64,000 nucleotides of DNA from contig NZ_RWJX01000019.1 of the NCBI RefSeq assembly GCF_004123805.1, positions 1 through 64,000 on the forward strand. Reading direction: 5' to 3'. Shown piece after piece: positions 1 to 8,460 of this stretch (position 1 is the stretch's first letter; each line of letters opens with the position of its first letter). The translations under genes and the position numbers were made by a program. This stretch comes from Cellulomonas endophytica. GTDB lineage: Bacteria; Actinomycetota; Actinomycetes; Actinomycetales; Cellulomonadaceae. The notes below the pieces were generated by a model. The model saw only the letters and a list, made by a program, of their open reading frames with translations, had not been told where the DNA came from and did no database searches.

Positions 1-831
1 GCCGACCCCGCCGCCCAGGCCGCCGCGGTGGACGCGGCGGCCGCGGCCCTGCGCGCCGCCGGTGCCCCGCCGGCCCCGCCCGTCCGGCGGCTGCCGACCC
101 TCGTGCGGGCGGCGGACCTGCCGGCCGAGGTCGAGGGCCGCCCGGTGCTCGGGGTGGCCGACGACACCCTCGAGGCGGTGGGTGTCGAGGCCTCGGGCAC
201 GTTCCTCGTCGCCGGGCCGGCGCGCAGCGGCCGCAGCACGGCGCTGCTCGCGCTCGCCGGCGCCCTCCGCCGGGCGGCGCCCACGACGGTGCTGGTGCAC
301 CTCGCGCCGCGGCCGACGGCCCTCGCGGCGGCCGGCCCCTGGGCGCTGTCCGCGACGGACCCGGTGACGGTGGCAGCGGTCGCCCGCGCGCTCGTGACGG
401 GCACGGACGGCGCGGGTGGCCCGGGCGGGGGCGTCGTCGCGGCGCTCGCGGACCTCGGCGTGCTGCTCGCCCCGCCGGGGGAGGGCGGGCCGGCCGGTCC
501 GCCCGTGCGGCTGGCGGTGGTCGTCGAGCACGTGGGAGACCTCCTCGGCACCGCGGCGGAGCACCCCGTCACGGACCTCGTCCGGGCTCTGCGTCGGGCG
601 GGGCACCTCCTCGTCGCCGAGGCGGAGACCGCGGCGTGGGGGTCGGCGTGGCCGCTGCTGGCCGAGGTCCGCTCGGGCCGCCGCGGGCTCGTGCTGCAGC
701 CCGACCCCGGCGACGGCGAGGCGCTCTTCCGCACCCCGGTGCCGCGCACGGCGCGGGCCGAGCTGCCCGTCGGGCGGGGGCTGCTCGTGGAGGCGGGGCG
801 GGTGCGGCGGGTGCAGGTCGCCCTCCCGTAG
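1..831 (+). CDS. FtsK/SpoIIIE-type tandem ATPase, C-terminal part (5' end outside window)
   Basis: The reading frame is open from the first base to a TAG, so this is the last 276 residues of a longer protein. The visible part is one RecA-like domain. It begins with an [13 protein letters not shown] segment and has a P-loop-like GPARSGRST in which arginine replaces the Walker A lysine. A hydrophobic strand before the expected Walker B position ([13 protein letters not shown]) lacks the usual DE pair. Degenerate extra domains like this are known at the C terminus of EccC-like and FHA-linked FtsK/SpoIIIE proteins, where they bind substrate or regulate. Family assignment is good; the cargo or secretion role is not visible because the rest is outside the window. 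Confidence 0.7.
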   Translation, partial: ADPAAQAAAVDAAAAALRAAGAPPAPPVRRLPTLVRAADLPAEVEGRPVLGVADDTLEAVGVEASGTFLVAGPARSGRSTALLALAGALRRAAPTTVLVHLAPRPTALAAAGPWALSATDPVTVAAVARALVTGTDGAGGPGGGVVAALADLGVLLAPPGEGGPAGPPVRLAVVVEHVGDLLGTAAEHPVTDLVRALRRAGHLLVAEAETAAWGSAWPLLAEVRSGRRGLVLQPDPGDGEALFRTPVPRTARAELPVGRGLLVEAGRVRRVQVALP

Positions 832-923
832 CCGGCCGGGTGCAGGCGTGGGCCCCGCCGCGACAGAGGAGAGTGGGGCCCGCGGCGGACGGCGGGACCG
901 GCGCGCGACGGCAGGGGGACAAA

Positions 924-1595
924 ATGGCGGGGCGGAGGGGCAGGACGCGGCTCAGGACGGGGCTCAGGACGGGGCTCAGGACGGGGCTCAGGACGGGGCT
1001 CAGGACGGGGCGCGCGGTGCCGCTGGTGGGCGCGGCGGTGCTCCTGCTCGTGGCGGCGTGCGCCTCGGGCGGCCCGGGGGCGCCCCCGCCGTCGGAGCCG
1101 GCGGGCCGGTCCGCGGCGCCCGTCCCCTCGCCCGGGGCCTCGGACGGCGCCACGCCCACGCCGGACCCGAGCCCCGGCGTCCCGGCCCCACCGACCCTTG
1201 CCCCACCGACGCCTGCTCGACCGACCCCTGCGCCGCCGACCCCGGCTCCCACGAGCCCGCCGGGCGCCGCCGGCACCCTCCTCGTCGTCGCGCTCGACGA
1301 GACGGGGGCGGGCACCGCCCCAAGGACGTGGACGCTCACGTGCGACCCGGCCGGCGGGGACCACCCCGACCCGGCGGGCGCGTGCGCCGCCCTGGCCGCG
1401 GCGGGTGCCGGGGCCCTGGAGCCGCCGCCACGCGGCGCGGTGTGCACCCAGCAGTACGACGGCCCCCAGCGGGCCACCGTGACGGGGACGGTGGGCGGCC
1501 GGGCCGTCGACGTGACGTTCGCCCGCACGGACGGCTGCGAGATCGCGCGCTGGGACGCGCTCGCCCCCCTGCTCGTCAGCGCCGGCGGCGTCTGA
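924..1595 (+). CDS. Lipoprotein with C-terminal subtilisin-inhibitor (SSI-like) domain
   Basis: A 223-residue protein. ATG 924 is preceded by an AGGGGGA ribosome site. Residues 1-30 are an Arg-rich n-region made of repeated RTGL units, followed by a hydrophobic segment and lipobox VAAC with Cys46. Residues 50-115 are a Pro/Thr/Ser/Ala linker. Residues 116-223 match the Streptomyces subtilisin inhibitor family: all four conserved cysteines are present (140, 154, 174, 205), in [22 protein letters not shown] and DGCE contexts. The P1 position, usually Met, Lys or Arg, appears to be Gln176. Most SSI proteins are freely secreted; this one should stay tethered to the outer face of the membrane. Inhibitory activity is inferred. 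Confidence 0.75.
   Translation: MAGRRGRTRLRTGLRTGLRTGLRTGLRTGRAVPLVGAAVLLLVAACASGGPGAPPPSEPAGRSAAPVPSPGASDGATPTPDPSPGVPAPPTLAPPTPARPTPAPPTPAPTSPPGAAGTLLVVALDETGAGTAPRTWTLTCDPAGGDHPDPAGACAALAAAGAGALEPPPRGAVCTQQYDGPQRATVTGTVGGRAVDVTFARTDGCEIARWDALAPLLVSAGGV
951..1010 (+). repeat. Five perfect 12-bp tandem repeats in the signal-peptide region
   Basis: The unit CTCAGGACGGGG occurs five times without a break, and an imperfect copy precedes it. In frame it encodes a repeated Arg-Thr-Gly-Leu, so copy-number changes would lengthen or shorten the basic n-region of the lipoprotein signal peptide without shifting the frame. Confidence 0.95.
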
Positions 1596-1613
1596 GCGGC
1601 GGGCCGGAGGCCC

Positions 1614-1862
1614 TCACACCCCGGCGCCGAGCCGGGCGGCGAGGGCGGCGGTGCGCGCGTCGTCGATCCGGGCGGCGGCGGTCCGGTACCGCGCGGCGGC
1701 GTCGGCACCGCGGCGTGGGGAGCGCGGGAGGCCGGAGCGGTCGCGCCGGCGGGCGGCGGCGGCCGGGACGGTGCCGACCTCGAGGACCAGGGCGCCGCGC
1801 AGGCGGCCCAGGTGCAGGACGGGCAGGCGGAGGGTGCGGGGCGGGACGGGCAGCGCGGTCAT
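1614..1862 (-). CDS. Small protein of unknown function downstream of the ArsR regulator
   Basis: This 82-residue frame starts with ATG six bases after the stop of the ArsR gene, and its codon use is like its neighbours'. The protein has a hydrophobic Leu/Val-rich first third (residues 10-35) and an Arg/Ala-rich second half, but no recognisable domain, signal peptide or catalytic motif. Tight spacing suggests it is translated with the regulator. I do not recognise the family; a non-coding downstream region is the alternative. Confidence 0.45.
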   Translation of the reverse strand: MTALPVPPRTLRLPVLHLGRLRGALVLEVGTVPAAAARRRDRSGLPRSPRRGADAAARYRTAAARIDDARTAALAARLGAGV

Positions 1863-1867
1863 CGTGC

Positions 1868-2506
1868 TCACCTCGGGTCCGGAGCGGCGGAGGGGTCGGG
1901 GCGCGGGGCGGGGGCGGCCCCGTCGAGGAGGTCGGAGAGGTCGTCGGGGTTGACGGTGGCGAAGAGGCGGCCGAGCCGGGCTCCCTCGGGTCGCGTCGAC
2001 GGGTCGGCGGCGCGGCCGTCGAAGCGGTCGGTGAGGTGGCGGATCTCGAGCACGAGGGCGCGCATCTCGTCCGCGGTGGCCCAGAAGGCCGACGTGTTCA
2101 CGGTGATGGTGTCGTGCCACCCCGGCGGCCGGACGGGGTGGGTGTCGAGGAACGTCCGGACGCGCTCGACCTCGCGCAGCATCGCCAGGGCGGCGACCTC
2201 CGTGAGGGCGCGGGTCGAGGCGGGGTCGGCGTCGTCCGGCTCGAGCGTCCGCTCCTTCGCGACGGGCCGCCACGGCTTCTCGCGCCCCTGGGCCGCGTCG
2301 GGCTCGATGAAGCCGGCCTTCGCCAGCGTGCGCAGGTGGAACGAGCAGTTGGCCACGGTCTCGCCGAGCGCCTGCGCGCACTCCGTGGCGGTCGCCCGGC
2401 CCCGCTCGTCGAGGAGCGCGAGCAGGTCGAGGCGGACGGGGTGCGCGAGGGCGCGGACCCGGGCCGGGTCGGAGACGACGAGCCGGTCGCGGGGGGCGGG
2501 GGGCAT
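1868..2506 (-). CDS. ArsR-family winged-helix transcriptional regulator
   Basis: A 212-residue protein. Residues 8-75 form an ArsR/HTH_20 winged helix ([20 protein letters not shown], then a helix with [19 protein letters not shown]). About 130 C-terminal residues continue beyond it and may bind a ligand or dimerise. ATG 2506 is favoured over an upstream ATG because a TACGCT hexamer ends six bases before it. No metal-binding CxC motif is seen. The overlapping operator-like palindrome suggests autorepression. The ligand is unknown. Confidence 0.85.
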   Translation of the reverse strand: MPPAPRDRLVVSDPARVRALAHPVRLDLLALLDERGRATATECAQALGETVANCSFHLRTLAKAGFIEPDAAQGREKPWRPVAKERTLEPDDADPASTRALTEVAALAMLREVERVRTFLDTHPVRPPGWHDTITVNTSAFWATADEMRALVLEIRHLTDRFDGRAADPSTRPEGARLGRLFATVNPDDLSDLLDGAAPAPRPDPSAAPDPR

Positions 2507-2512
2507 GGCACG

Positions 2513-2542
2513 AGCGTAGGAAGTGCAACGACCGTTGCGCAA
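2513..2542 (-). promoter_or_regulatory. Promoter and operator of the ArsR gene
   Basis: On the minus strand TTGCGC, an 18-base spacer and TACGCT precede the ATG, and the -10 ends six bases before it. Between the boxes lies the inverted repeat GCAACG-AC-CGTTGC (2525-2538), and TTGCGCAA (2535-2542) covers the -35. The layout suits autorepression. Confidence 0.6.
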
Positions 2543-2734
2543 GAGGTGTTGCGAAAGGATCCTTGCGAGTGGTCGCGCGCTGCGCGACGCGCGGCGAGGG
2601 GGGACGGGACGGGTCCCGGCGGGCCGAGCCGACCGGCAGGCCGACCCGGCCGTCGACCGCTCACAGGACCCGCCGGGCGGCCGATAGGAGGCGGCACCAG
2701 CCGTACCCGCACACCCACGTCACCGGAGACCACC

Positions 2735-4306
2735 GTGCCCCGACCCGCCCTGCGGTCCCTCACCGCCCGGCTCGCCCTGCTCGTCGTCGCCGTCGCCGTC
2801 GGCGTCCTGGCCGTCACCGGCGTGGCCGCCCGCCAGGCGTACACGTCGGCCCTCGAGGACCGGAAGGCCGCCACGCGCCAGGTCGTCGAGACCGCGCTCG
2901 GCGTCGTCGCCCGCTACGGCGACCTCGCCGCCTCCGGCGCCCTGACGGAGGCGGAGGCCCAGGCGGCAGCCGTCGACACCGTCCGCACCCTGCGCTACTC
3001 CGGCGAGGAGTACTTCTGGATCAACGACCTCGGCCCGACGATGGTCGTGCACCCCGTCAAGCCCGAGCTCGACGGCACCGACCTGTCGGGCATCGAGGAC
3101 CCCGACGGGCTGCACCTCTTCGAGGAGTTCGTCCGCGTCGTCGAGGCGGACGGCTCCGGCTTCGTCGCCTACCAGTGGCCCAAGCCGGGCGAGGAGGCCC
3201 CGCAGCCGAAGGTCTCCTACGTCGCCGGGTACGAGCCGTGGGGGTGGGTCGTCGGCTCGGGGACCTACGTCGACGACGTGCGCACCGCCGCGACCGCCGA
3301 GGTCGTCCGGCTGCTCCTGGTCGGCCTCCTCGTGGTCGTCGGCGTCGGCGCGGTCGCGCTCGGCGTCGCGCGGTCCGTCGTCCGCCCGGTGCGCGGCGCC
3401 ACGGCCCTGCTCGAGTCCGGCGACCGCCGCACCCGCCTGCCCGAGGGCGAGGGCCGCACGGAGCTCGAGCGGCTCGCGGTCGCCCTCAACGCGAACCTCG
3501 ACCGGTCCGCCGAGGTCGTCGACGGCGTCCAGGGCGCGGTCGGGCGGCTCCAGCAGGCGGCGGAGCGGCTCGTCGCGACGAGCGACGTCGTCACGGGAGA
3601 GGCCGAGCGCGCCGAGCAGCGCACCGCGCAGGTCGTCTCGGCGGCCCGCGACGTCAGCAGCGGCATCGACACCGTCGCGACCGGCACCGACGAGATGGGC
3701 GCCTCCATCACCGAGATCGCGCAGAACGCGCAGTCCGCCGCACGGGTCGCCGGCGAGGCCGTGAGCGTGGCGGAGGCGACGAACCGCACCGTCGCCCTGC
3801 TCGCCGAGTCCTCCGCGGAGATCGGCAGCGTCGTCAAGGTCATCACGGCCATCGCGGAGCAGACGAACCTGCTGGCGCTCAACGCGACGATCGAGGCCGC
3901 GCGGGCCGGGGAGGCCGGCAAGGGCTTCGCGGTCGTCGCCGGCGAGGTCAAGGAGCTGGCGAGCGAGACCGCCCGGGCGACCGGCGACATCGCCGTGCGC
4001 GTCGACGCGATCCAGACCGCCGCCTCGCAGGCCGCGCAGGAGATCACGCACATCGGCGCGATCATCACGTCCATCAACGACTACCAGGTGACCATCGCGG
4101 GGGCCGTCGAGGAGCAGACCGCCACGACGAGCGCCATGGCGGCCAGCGTCGCCCGCGCCGCCGACGGCGGTCGCGAGATCGCCGCGACGATCGACGAGGT
4201 CGGCGACGCCAGCCGTCGCACGACGGCCGAGCTCGAGGGCGTGCGCGCCGCGGCCCGGGAGCTCGTCGCGACGGCCCAGGAGCTGGGCCGCACCATCGCC
4301 CGCTGA
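2735..4306 (+). CDS. Methyl-accepting chemotaxis protein with sCache_2 sensor
   Basis: A 523-residue transmembrane chemoreceptor. GTG 2735 follows a GGAGA ribosome site at 8 bases. TM1 is residues 11-31. A single Cache_2 domain spans about 32-185 ([17 protein letters not shown] and [18 protein letters not shown] are characteristic). TM2 is 190-212 and a HAMP domain about 213-265. A long coiled-coil signalling domain follows, with the conserved hairpin [20 protein letters not shown] near residue 375. Such receptors sense small extracellular molecules and control CheA. No che genes lie nearby, so this is an orphan receptor whose ligand cannot be read from sequence. Confidence 0.95.
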   Translation: MPRPALRSLTARLALLVVAVAVGVLAVTGVAARQAYTSALEDRKAATRQVVETALGVVARYGDLAASGALTEAEAQAAAVDTVRTLRYSGEEYFWINDLGPTMVVHPVKPELDGTDLSGIEDPDGLHLFEEFVRVVEADGSGFVAYQWPKPGEEAPQPKVSYVAGYEPWGWVVGSGTYVDDVRTAATAEVVRLLLVGLLVVVGVGAVALGVARSVVRPVRGATALLESGDRRTRLPEGEGRTELERLAVALNANLDRSAEVVDGVQGAVGRLQQAAERLVATSDVVTGEAERAEQRTAQVVSAARDVSSGIDTVATGTDEMGASITEIAQNAQSAARVAGEAVSVAEATNRTVALLAESSAEIGSVVKVITAIAEQTNLLALNATIEAARAGEAGKGFAVVAGEVKELASETARATGDIAVRVDAIQTAASQAAQEITHIGAIITSINDYQVTIAGAVEEQTATTSAMAASVARAADGGREIAATIDEVGDASRRTTAELEGVRAAARELVATAQELGRTIAR

Positions 4307-4332
4307 GCACCGCCCCCCCCGACCCCGGCCCA

Positions 4333-4379
4333 CCGCGCCGGTGCAGCCCTCGGCACGAAGGGACGCTGCACCGGCGCGG
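4333..4379. terminator. Long hairpin after the chemoreceptor gene
   Basis: A perfect 15-bp inverted repeat (4333-4347 with 4365-4379) with a 17-base loop starts 27 bases after the stop codon. There is no U-tract, as is common in actinobacterial terminators. Confidence 0.6.
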
Positions 4380-4438
4380 CGGCGCGCCGTGGCGGCCGGC
4401 CCGCCGTCCGGCGGGTCGCCCCGCCGCTGCAGCGTCCC
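4360..4438. repeat. Second inverted repeat sharing an arm with the terminator-like hairpin
   Basis: GGGACGCTGCA at 4360-4370 is complementary to TGCAGCGTCCC at 4428-4438. The left arm overlaps the right arm of the 4333-4379 hairpin, so the two structures cannot form together. Both lie upstream of the proC promoter candidate. Confidence 0.5.
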
Positions 4439-4485
4439 CTCAGGCGTCCGCTCGGACGGGCACCCGGCGCCGCCTGGCCCGCCGG

Positions 4486-4491
4486 TAGGCT
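4486..4491 (+). promoter_or_regulatory. Candidate -10 box of proC
   Basis: TAGGCT, matching TAnnnT. A start about seven bases downstream would leave a leader of some 36 bases containing the purine-rich GAGGGGAC ribosome site before ATG 4534. Confidence 0.4.
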
Positions 4492-4533
4492 CCGGCCGGA
4501 CGGGCCGACGGGGCCCCGAGGGGACGGACGACC

Positions 4534-5361
4534 ATGGGCGCGCAGGACGGCACGACCCCCCGGGTCGCGGTGGTGGGCGGCGGCGTCATGGGCGGCACGC
4601 TCGTCGCGGCGCTCCTGCGCGGGGGCTGGGCGGCCGCGGACGTCGTCGTCGCCGAGCGCGCGCCGGGGCGCCGCGAGGAGCTGGCCCGGCAGCACGGCGT
4701 CGCGACGACGGCCGGGAACGCCGAGGCCGTCACCGGCGCGGACGTGGTCCTCGTCGCGGTGAAGCCCGACGTGGTGGCCGCGGTCCTCGACGGGGTGGCG
4801 CCCGTGCTGGCCCCGGGGGCGCTCGTCGTCAGCGTCGCGGCGGGCGTGCCGGTCGCGGCGTACGAGCGCCGGCTGCCGCCGGGGACGCCCGTGGTCCGGG
4901 TCATGCCGAACACGCCGGCGGTCGTCGGCCACGGCGCGAGCGCCATCGCCCCGGGGACGTCCGCCGACGAGGCGCACCTGGCCCTCACGGAGCGGGTCCT
5001 GGCGGCGACGGGGCTCGTCGTCCGGGTGCGGGAGAAGGACCTCGACGCGGTCACGGCGATCTCCGGCTCCGGCCCGGCGTACGCGTTCTACCTCATCGAC
5101 GCCATGGCGGAGGCGGGCGTGCTGCTCGGCCTGCCCCGCGACCTCGCGCGCACGCTCGCCGTGGCGACGGTCGAGGGCTCCGCGGCGCTGGCGCGGGAGA
5201 GCGGCGAGCACCCCGTCGTCCTGCGCGAGCGCGTCTCCTCCCCGGGCGGCACGACGGTCGCGGCCGTCCGGCAGCTCGACGCCCACGGCGTGCGCGCCGC
5301 CGTCCTCGCGGCCGCGGAGGCCGCGCGCGACCGCTCGCGCGAGCTCGCCGCGGGCGCCTGA
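4534..5361 (+). CDS. proC: Pyrroline-5-carboxylate reductase
   Basis: A 275-residue protein of normal family length that catalyses the last step of proline synthesis, NAD(P)H reduction of 1-pyrroline-5-carboxylate, in the cytosol. The N-terminal Rossmann fold has VVGGGVMGGTL (residues 11-21). The C-terminal dimerisation domain has the family signature ISGSGPAYAFYLIDAMAEAG. A GAGGGGAC ribosome site precedes ATG 4534. In other actinobacteria proC sits just before the BldC-like HTH and bS22 genes; here those genes are about 13 kb downstream. Confidence 0.97.
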   Translation: MGAQDGTTPRVAVVGGGVMGGTLVAALLRGGWAAADVVVAERAPGRREELARQHGVATTAGNAEAVTGADVVLVAVKPDVVAAVLDGVAPVLAPGALVVSVAAGVPVAAYERRLPPGTPVVRVMPNTPAVVGHGASAIAPGTSADEAHLALTERVLAATGLVVRVREKDLDAVTAISGSGPAYAFYLIDAMAEAGVLLGLPRDLARTLAVATVEGSAALARESGEHPVVLRERVSSPGGTTVAAVRQLDAHGVRAAVLAAAEAARDRSRELAAGA

Positions 5362-5365
5362 GCGG

Positions 5366-5371
5366 TACCGT
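5366..5371 (+). promoter_or_regulatory. Candidate -10 box of the first LacI-family gene
   Basis: TACCGT five bases after the proC stop. A start near 5378 would give a leader of about 22 bases to GTG 5400. Confidence 0.35.
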
Positions 5372-5399
5372 GGTGGACCGGCCCGACGCGGGGGCGCCC

Positions 5400-6464
5400 G
5401 TGCGTGACGACCGCGACGACGGCGCCCCGCCCCGGCCGCCCGCCGAGCCGCGCCCGCCCTCCATGGCGGACGTCGCCGCCCGCGCCGGCGTCTCGCACCA
5501 GACCGTCAGCCGCGTCGTCAACGCCCACCCCAGCGTCCTGCCCGGCACGCGCGAGCGGGTGCTGGCGGCGATCGACGCGCTGGGCTACCGCCGCAACAGC
5601 GCCGCGCGCGCCCTCGTCACCCGGCGCAGCGGCGTGCTCGGCGCCATCACCGTCGGCGGCACGGACTACGGGCCGACGAGCACGCTGCTCGAGCTGGAGG
5701 ACGCCGCCCGGGCCGCGGGCTACGTGGTCACCGTCGCCACGCTGCGCCGGGGCGACGAGGCCTCGATCGGGCACGCCCTGGACCGCCTGCTCGACGTCGG
5801 GGTCGAGGCGGTCGTCGTCGTGGCGCCCACCGTCGGCGTCGCGGCCGTCCTCGAGCACGTGCGGGCGTCGGTGCCGGTGCTCCTCGTCTCGTCGTGGGTG
5901 GCGGGGCTGCAGGGCGGCCCGCGGCCGGTCGGGGTGCACGCGGTGGCCGTGGGGCAGCAGGAGGGCGCGCGGCTGGCCACGGAGCACCTGCTGGCCGCCG
6001 GTCACCGTGAGGTCGTCCACCTCGCCGGCCCGCAGGACTGGTTCGACGCCCAGGACCGCGTCGCCGGGTGGCGCGAGGCCTGCGCCGTGGCGGGCGTGCG
6101 CACACGGGCGCCGATCACGAGCGGCTGGGACGCCGCCGACGGGTACGCCGCGGGGCGCCGCCTCCTCGACGAGGGCGTGCCGAGCGCCGTGTTCGCCGCG
6201 AACGACCAGCTCGCCCTCGGGCTGCTGCGGGCCCTCGCCGAGGCCGGGGTGCGCGTGCCCGAGGACGTGGCGGTCGTGGGGTTCGACGACGAGCCCGGCG
6301 CCGCCTTCTACTCGCCGCCGCTGACGACCGTGCGCCAGGACTTCGCGGCGCTCGGGCGCGCGGCGCTGGAGACGCTGACCGCGGCCCTCGCCGGTGGCGA
6401 CCCCGCGGACGTGGTGCTCACGCCGCAGCTCGTCGTGCGCGCGTCCTCGCACCGCCCGTCCTGA
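5400..6464 (+). CDS. LacI-family regulator, likely repressor of araBDA
   Basis: Length is 354 residues from GTG 5400. GTG 5370, GTG 5373 and ATG 5463 are alternative in-frame starts; 5400 lies suitably behind a TACCGT -10 candidate. The N-terminal HTH reads ADVAARAGVSHQTVSRVVNA, with the recognition helix HQTVSR nearly identical to YQTVSR of E. coli LacI. The rest is a periplasmic-binding-protein-like sugar sensor ending in VVGFDDEPGAAFYSPPLTTV, as in the family. An operator containing the lac-type half-site GTGAGCGC overlaps the araB promoter 2 kb downstream, so I infer that this protein represses araBDA. The effector is probably arabinose or a derivative, which is not shown by sequence. Confidence 0.88.
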   Translation: MRDDRDDGAPPRPPAEPRPPSMADVAARAGVSHQTVSRVVNAHPSVLPGTRERVLAAIDALGYRRNSAARALVTRRSGVLGAITVGGTDYGPTSTLLELEDAARAAGYVVTVATLRRGDEASIGHALDRLLDVGVEAVVVVAPTVGVAAVLEHVRASVPVLLVSSWVAGLQGGPRPVGVHAVAVGQQEGARLATEHLLAAGHREVVHLAGPQDWFDAQDRVAGWREACAVAGVRTRAPITSGWDAADGYAAGRRLLDEGVPSAVFAANDQLALGLLRALAEAGVRVPEDVAVVGFDDEPGAAFYSPPLTTVRQDFAALGRAALETLTAALAGGDPADVVLTPQLVVRASSHRPS

Positions 6465-6535
6465 GGCCGCACGCCCGGCCCGGACGGGCCCTGCTGCCGG
6501 CGGCCCCGACCCGCGGGTGGTCCGTCGGTCCGAGG

Positions 6536-6562
6536 TGTCGAAAACCCCTCCCGCCGTCCGTC
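6536..6562 (+). promoter_or_regulatory. ECF42-type promoter for the YCII/sigma operon
   Basis: TGTCGA (6536-6541), exactly 17 bases, then CGTC (6559-6562). As I recall, ECF42 sigma factors use TGTCGA at -35 and CGA/TC at -10. The site precedes the YCII gene and its sigma gene, so autoregulation is likely. Confidence 0.7.
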
Positions 6563-6619
6563 CCCCTGGTGCACGATCACACCAGCGCCGCCGCGGCGGC
6601 CCCACGGAGGGACAGCACC

Positions 6620-7048
6620 ATGGCCGAGACCTACATGATCCTCATCGTCGAGCCCGACTGGGACCCGGCGGACGTGGGGCCGCAGGAGTGGACCGAGGTG
6701 ATGCAGGCGTTCGAGGCGTTCGAGGCGGCCGTCGTCGCGGCGGGCGCGCGGATCCTCGACGGCGCGGCGCTGGACGGCTCGAAGCGGCACGTCCGCATCG
6801 ACCCCGCCACGGCGGACCGTCCCGCCGTGCACACCGACGGCCCCTTCGCGGAGACGAAGGAGTTCGTCACCGGCTACTACAAGCTCGAGGTGACGGACGC
6901 GGCGCAGGCCCGCCAGCTCGCGGCCCTGTGCCCGACGTGGGGCCACCTGCTCCTCGTGCCCTGCCTCGACCTGGCGGGCGACGGCACGGACGCGGGCGCC
7001 GGTGCGGTCGCGGAGCCCGCGGCGGTCCCCGCGGGGGGTCCCGCCTGA
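6620..7048 (+). CDS. YCII-related (DGPF-motif) protein
   Basis: A 142-residue cytosolic protein with an ideal GGAGGGA ribosome site before ATG 6620. It has the YCII dimeric alpha-beta fold pattern (YMILIVEPDW at the start) and the signature HTDGPFAETKEFVTGYY at residues 71-87, which gives DGPF proteins their name. Residues after about 120 are an Ala/Gly/Pro tail. The biochemical role of DGPF proteins is unknown; they are the standard genomic partners of ECF42 sigma factors, as here. The downstream sigma gene follows at once and shares the ECF42-type promoter. Confidence 0.9.
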   Translation: MAETYMILIVEPDWDPADVGPQEWTEVMQAFEAFEAAVVAAGARILDGAALDGSKRHVRIDPATADRPAVHTDGPFAETKEFVTGYYKLEVTDAAQARQLAALCPTWGHLLLVPCLDLAGDGTDAGAGAVAEPAAVPAGGPA

Positions 7049-7140
7049 CGACGAGCGGACCGACGACGGCGGCGGCGACGACGGCGGCGGCCGGGGGAGG
7101 GCCGCCGCCGGGGCCGGCCGCGCCGCGCGACCTGGCGACG

Positions 7141-8409
7141 GTGCACCGCGAGGCGTGGCCGCGGCTCCTGGCCACGCTCATCCGGTGGACGGGCGGCGTC
7201 GAGCTCGCGGAGGACGCGCTCGCCGAGGCGTTCGCCCGGGCGGCGGCCCTGCCCCCGGGGGAGCGTCCCGACCACCCGGAGGCGTGGCTGCTCACGGTCG
7301 CGCGCCGGGTGGTCGTCGACGCCGTCCGCCGCGACGCCTCCCTGCGCCGTCGGCTGCCGGTGCTCGGCGCCCACCTCGTCGAGGCGGCCGGTCCCGGGAA
7401 CCCCGCGGCGGCCGGCGACGGCACCCCCGCGGGGGCGACGGGCACCGGGGACGACGAGGACCCCGCGCTCGTCGCCCCCGGCGGCGACGACCGCCTCGGC
7501 CTCCTGCTGCTGGCGTGCCACCCCGACCTGCCGCCGGCGGACCGGCTGGCGCTGTCGCTGCGGTTCGTGCTGGGCGTGCCCACGGCGGACCTCGCGGACG
7601 TGCTCCTCGTCGAGCACGCGGCGCTCAGCGCCCGGCTCACCCGCGCGAAGCGGCGGCTCCAGCGCTCGGGCCTGCGCCTGGCGCCGCCCGCCGACGCCGC
7701 CGAGCGGGACGCGCGCCTGCCCGACCTGCTCGACACGGTCCACCTGCTCTACACGACGGGCCACACGGCGCCCTCCGGCACCGCCCTCGGGGACGCCGCC
7801 ACCCGGCGGGCGGCCCTCGAGCTCGCCGCCGCCGTGCACCGCCTCTGGCCCGACGAGGCCGAGATCGCCGGCCTGCGCGGCGTGCTGCTGCTGACGGAGG
7901 CGCGGGCGGGGGTGCGGGTCCTCGACGGCGGCGACCTCGTCACGCTCGAGCACGCCGACCGCCGGCGCTGGGACCGGGCGCTGACGACGCGCGGGCTCGT
8001 CCTCGCGGCACGGGGGCTGGAGGGCGGGGGCCGGTACGGGCTGCTGGCGGGCATCGCCGGCCTGCACACCGTCGCGCCCTCGTGGGAGCGCACGGACTGG
8101 GACCGCGTGGTCCTGCTCTACGACGGCCTGCTGGCCCGGTGGCCGAGCCCGGCCGCGGCGCTGGCCCGGCTCGTCGCCCTCGCGCGGACGGCCGCCGGGC
8201 CCGAGCGGGCGCTCCGGGACCTCGACGCGCTCGAGGCGGCCGCGCCGCTGGCGGGGGCCGCCCGGCGTCAGGCGCTCGCGGTGCGGGGCCACCTCCTGGC
8301 GTCGGCCGGCCGCGGCCCGCAGGCCCGTGCCGCCCTGCTCGCGGCGGCGGCGGCGGAGCGCAACGCGGCCGTGCGCGCGCACCTCGAGCGCACCGCGGCC
8401 GAGGTGTGA
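7141..8409 (+). CDS. ECF42-group RNA polymerase sigma factor with C-terminal extension
   Basis: Length is 422 residues from GTG 7141. Sigma2 is about residues 5-70 (LAEDALAEAFARA; EAWLLTVARRVVVDAVRRD) and sigma4 about 120-175 (ADRLALSLRFVLGVPTADLADVL). The long C-terminal part from about 190 carries the ECF42/DUF6596-type segment DTVHLLYTTGHTAP. No anti-sigma gene is nearby; in this group the C-terminal domain is thought to control activity. The start is uncertain: no ATG, GTG or TTG lies in frame between the YCII stop and 7141, and CTG 7045, which overlaps the YCII stop and has a G-rich ribosome site, would add 32 residues. Confidence 0.9.
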   Translation: MHREAWPRLLATLIRWTGGVELAEDALAEAFARAAALPPGERPDHPEAWLLTVARRVVVDAVRRDASLRRRLPVLGAHLVEAAGPGNPAAAGDGTPAGATGTGDDEDPALVAPGGDDRLGLLLLACHPDLPPADRLALSLRFVLGVPTADLADVLLVEHAALSARLTRAKRRLQRSGLRLAPPADAAERDARLPDLLDTVHLLYTTGHTAPSGTALGDAATRRAALELAAAVHRLWPDEAEIAGLRGVLLLTEARAGVRVLDGGDLVTLEHADRRRWDRALTTRGLVLAARGLEGGGRYGLLAGIAGLHTVAPSWERTDWDRVVLLYDGLLARWPSPAAALARLVALARTAAGPERALRDLDALEAAAPLAGAARRQALAVRGHLLASAGRGPQARAALLAAAAAERNAAVRAHLERTAAEV

Positions 8410-8460
8410 GCCGCCCGGCGGCCACGCCGCCGAGCGCGGTGGGCGGCGTGCCCGCCGGGC

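Noticed and set aside
951..1010. CRISPR-like array
   Set aside because: The 12-bp units are contiguous with no spacers and are in frame inside a gene; no cas genes nearby.
416..4306. A single open frame of 1296 codons covering several genes
   Set aside because: High GC removes stop codons. Only the last 523 codons encode a recognisable chemoreceptor, and the rest is Arg/Gly/Ala-rich shadow of other genes.
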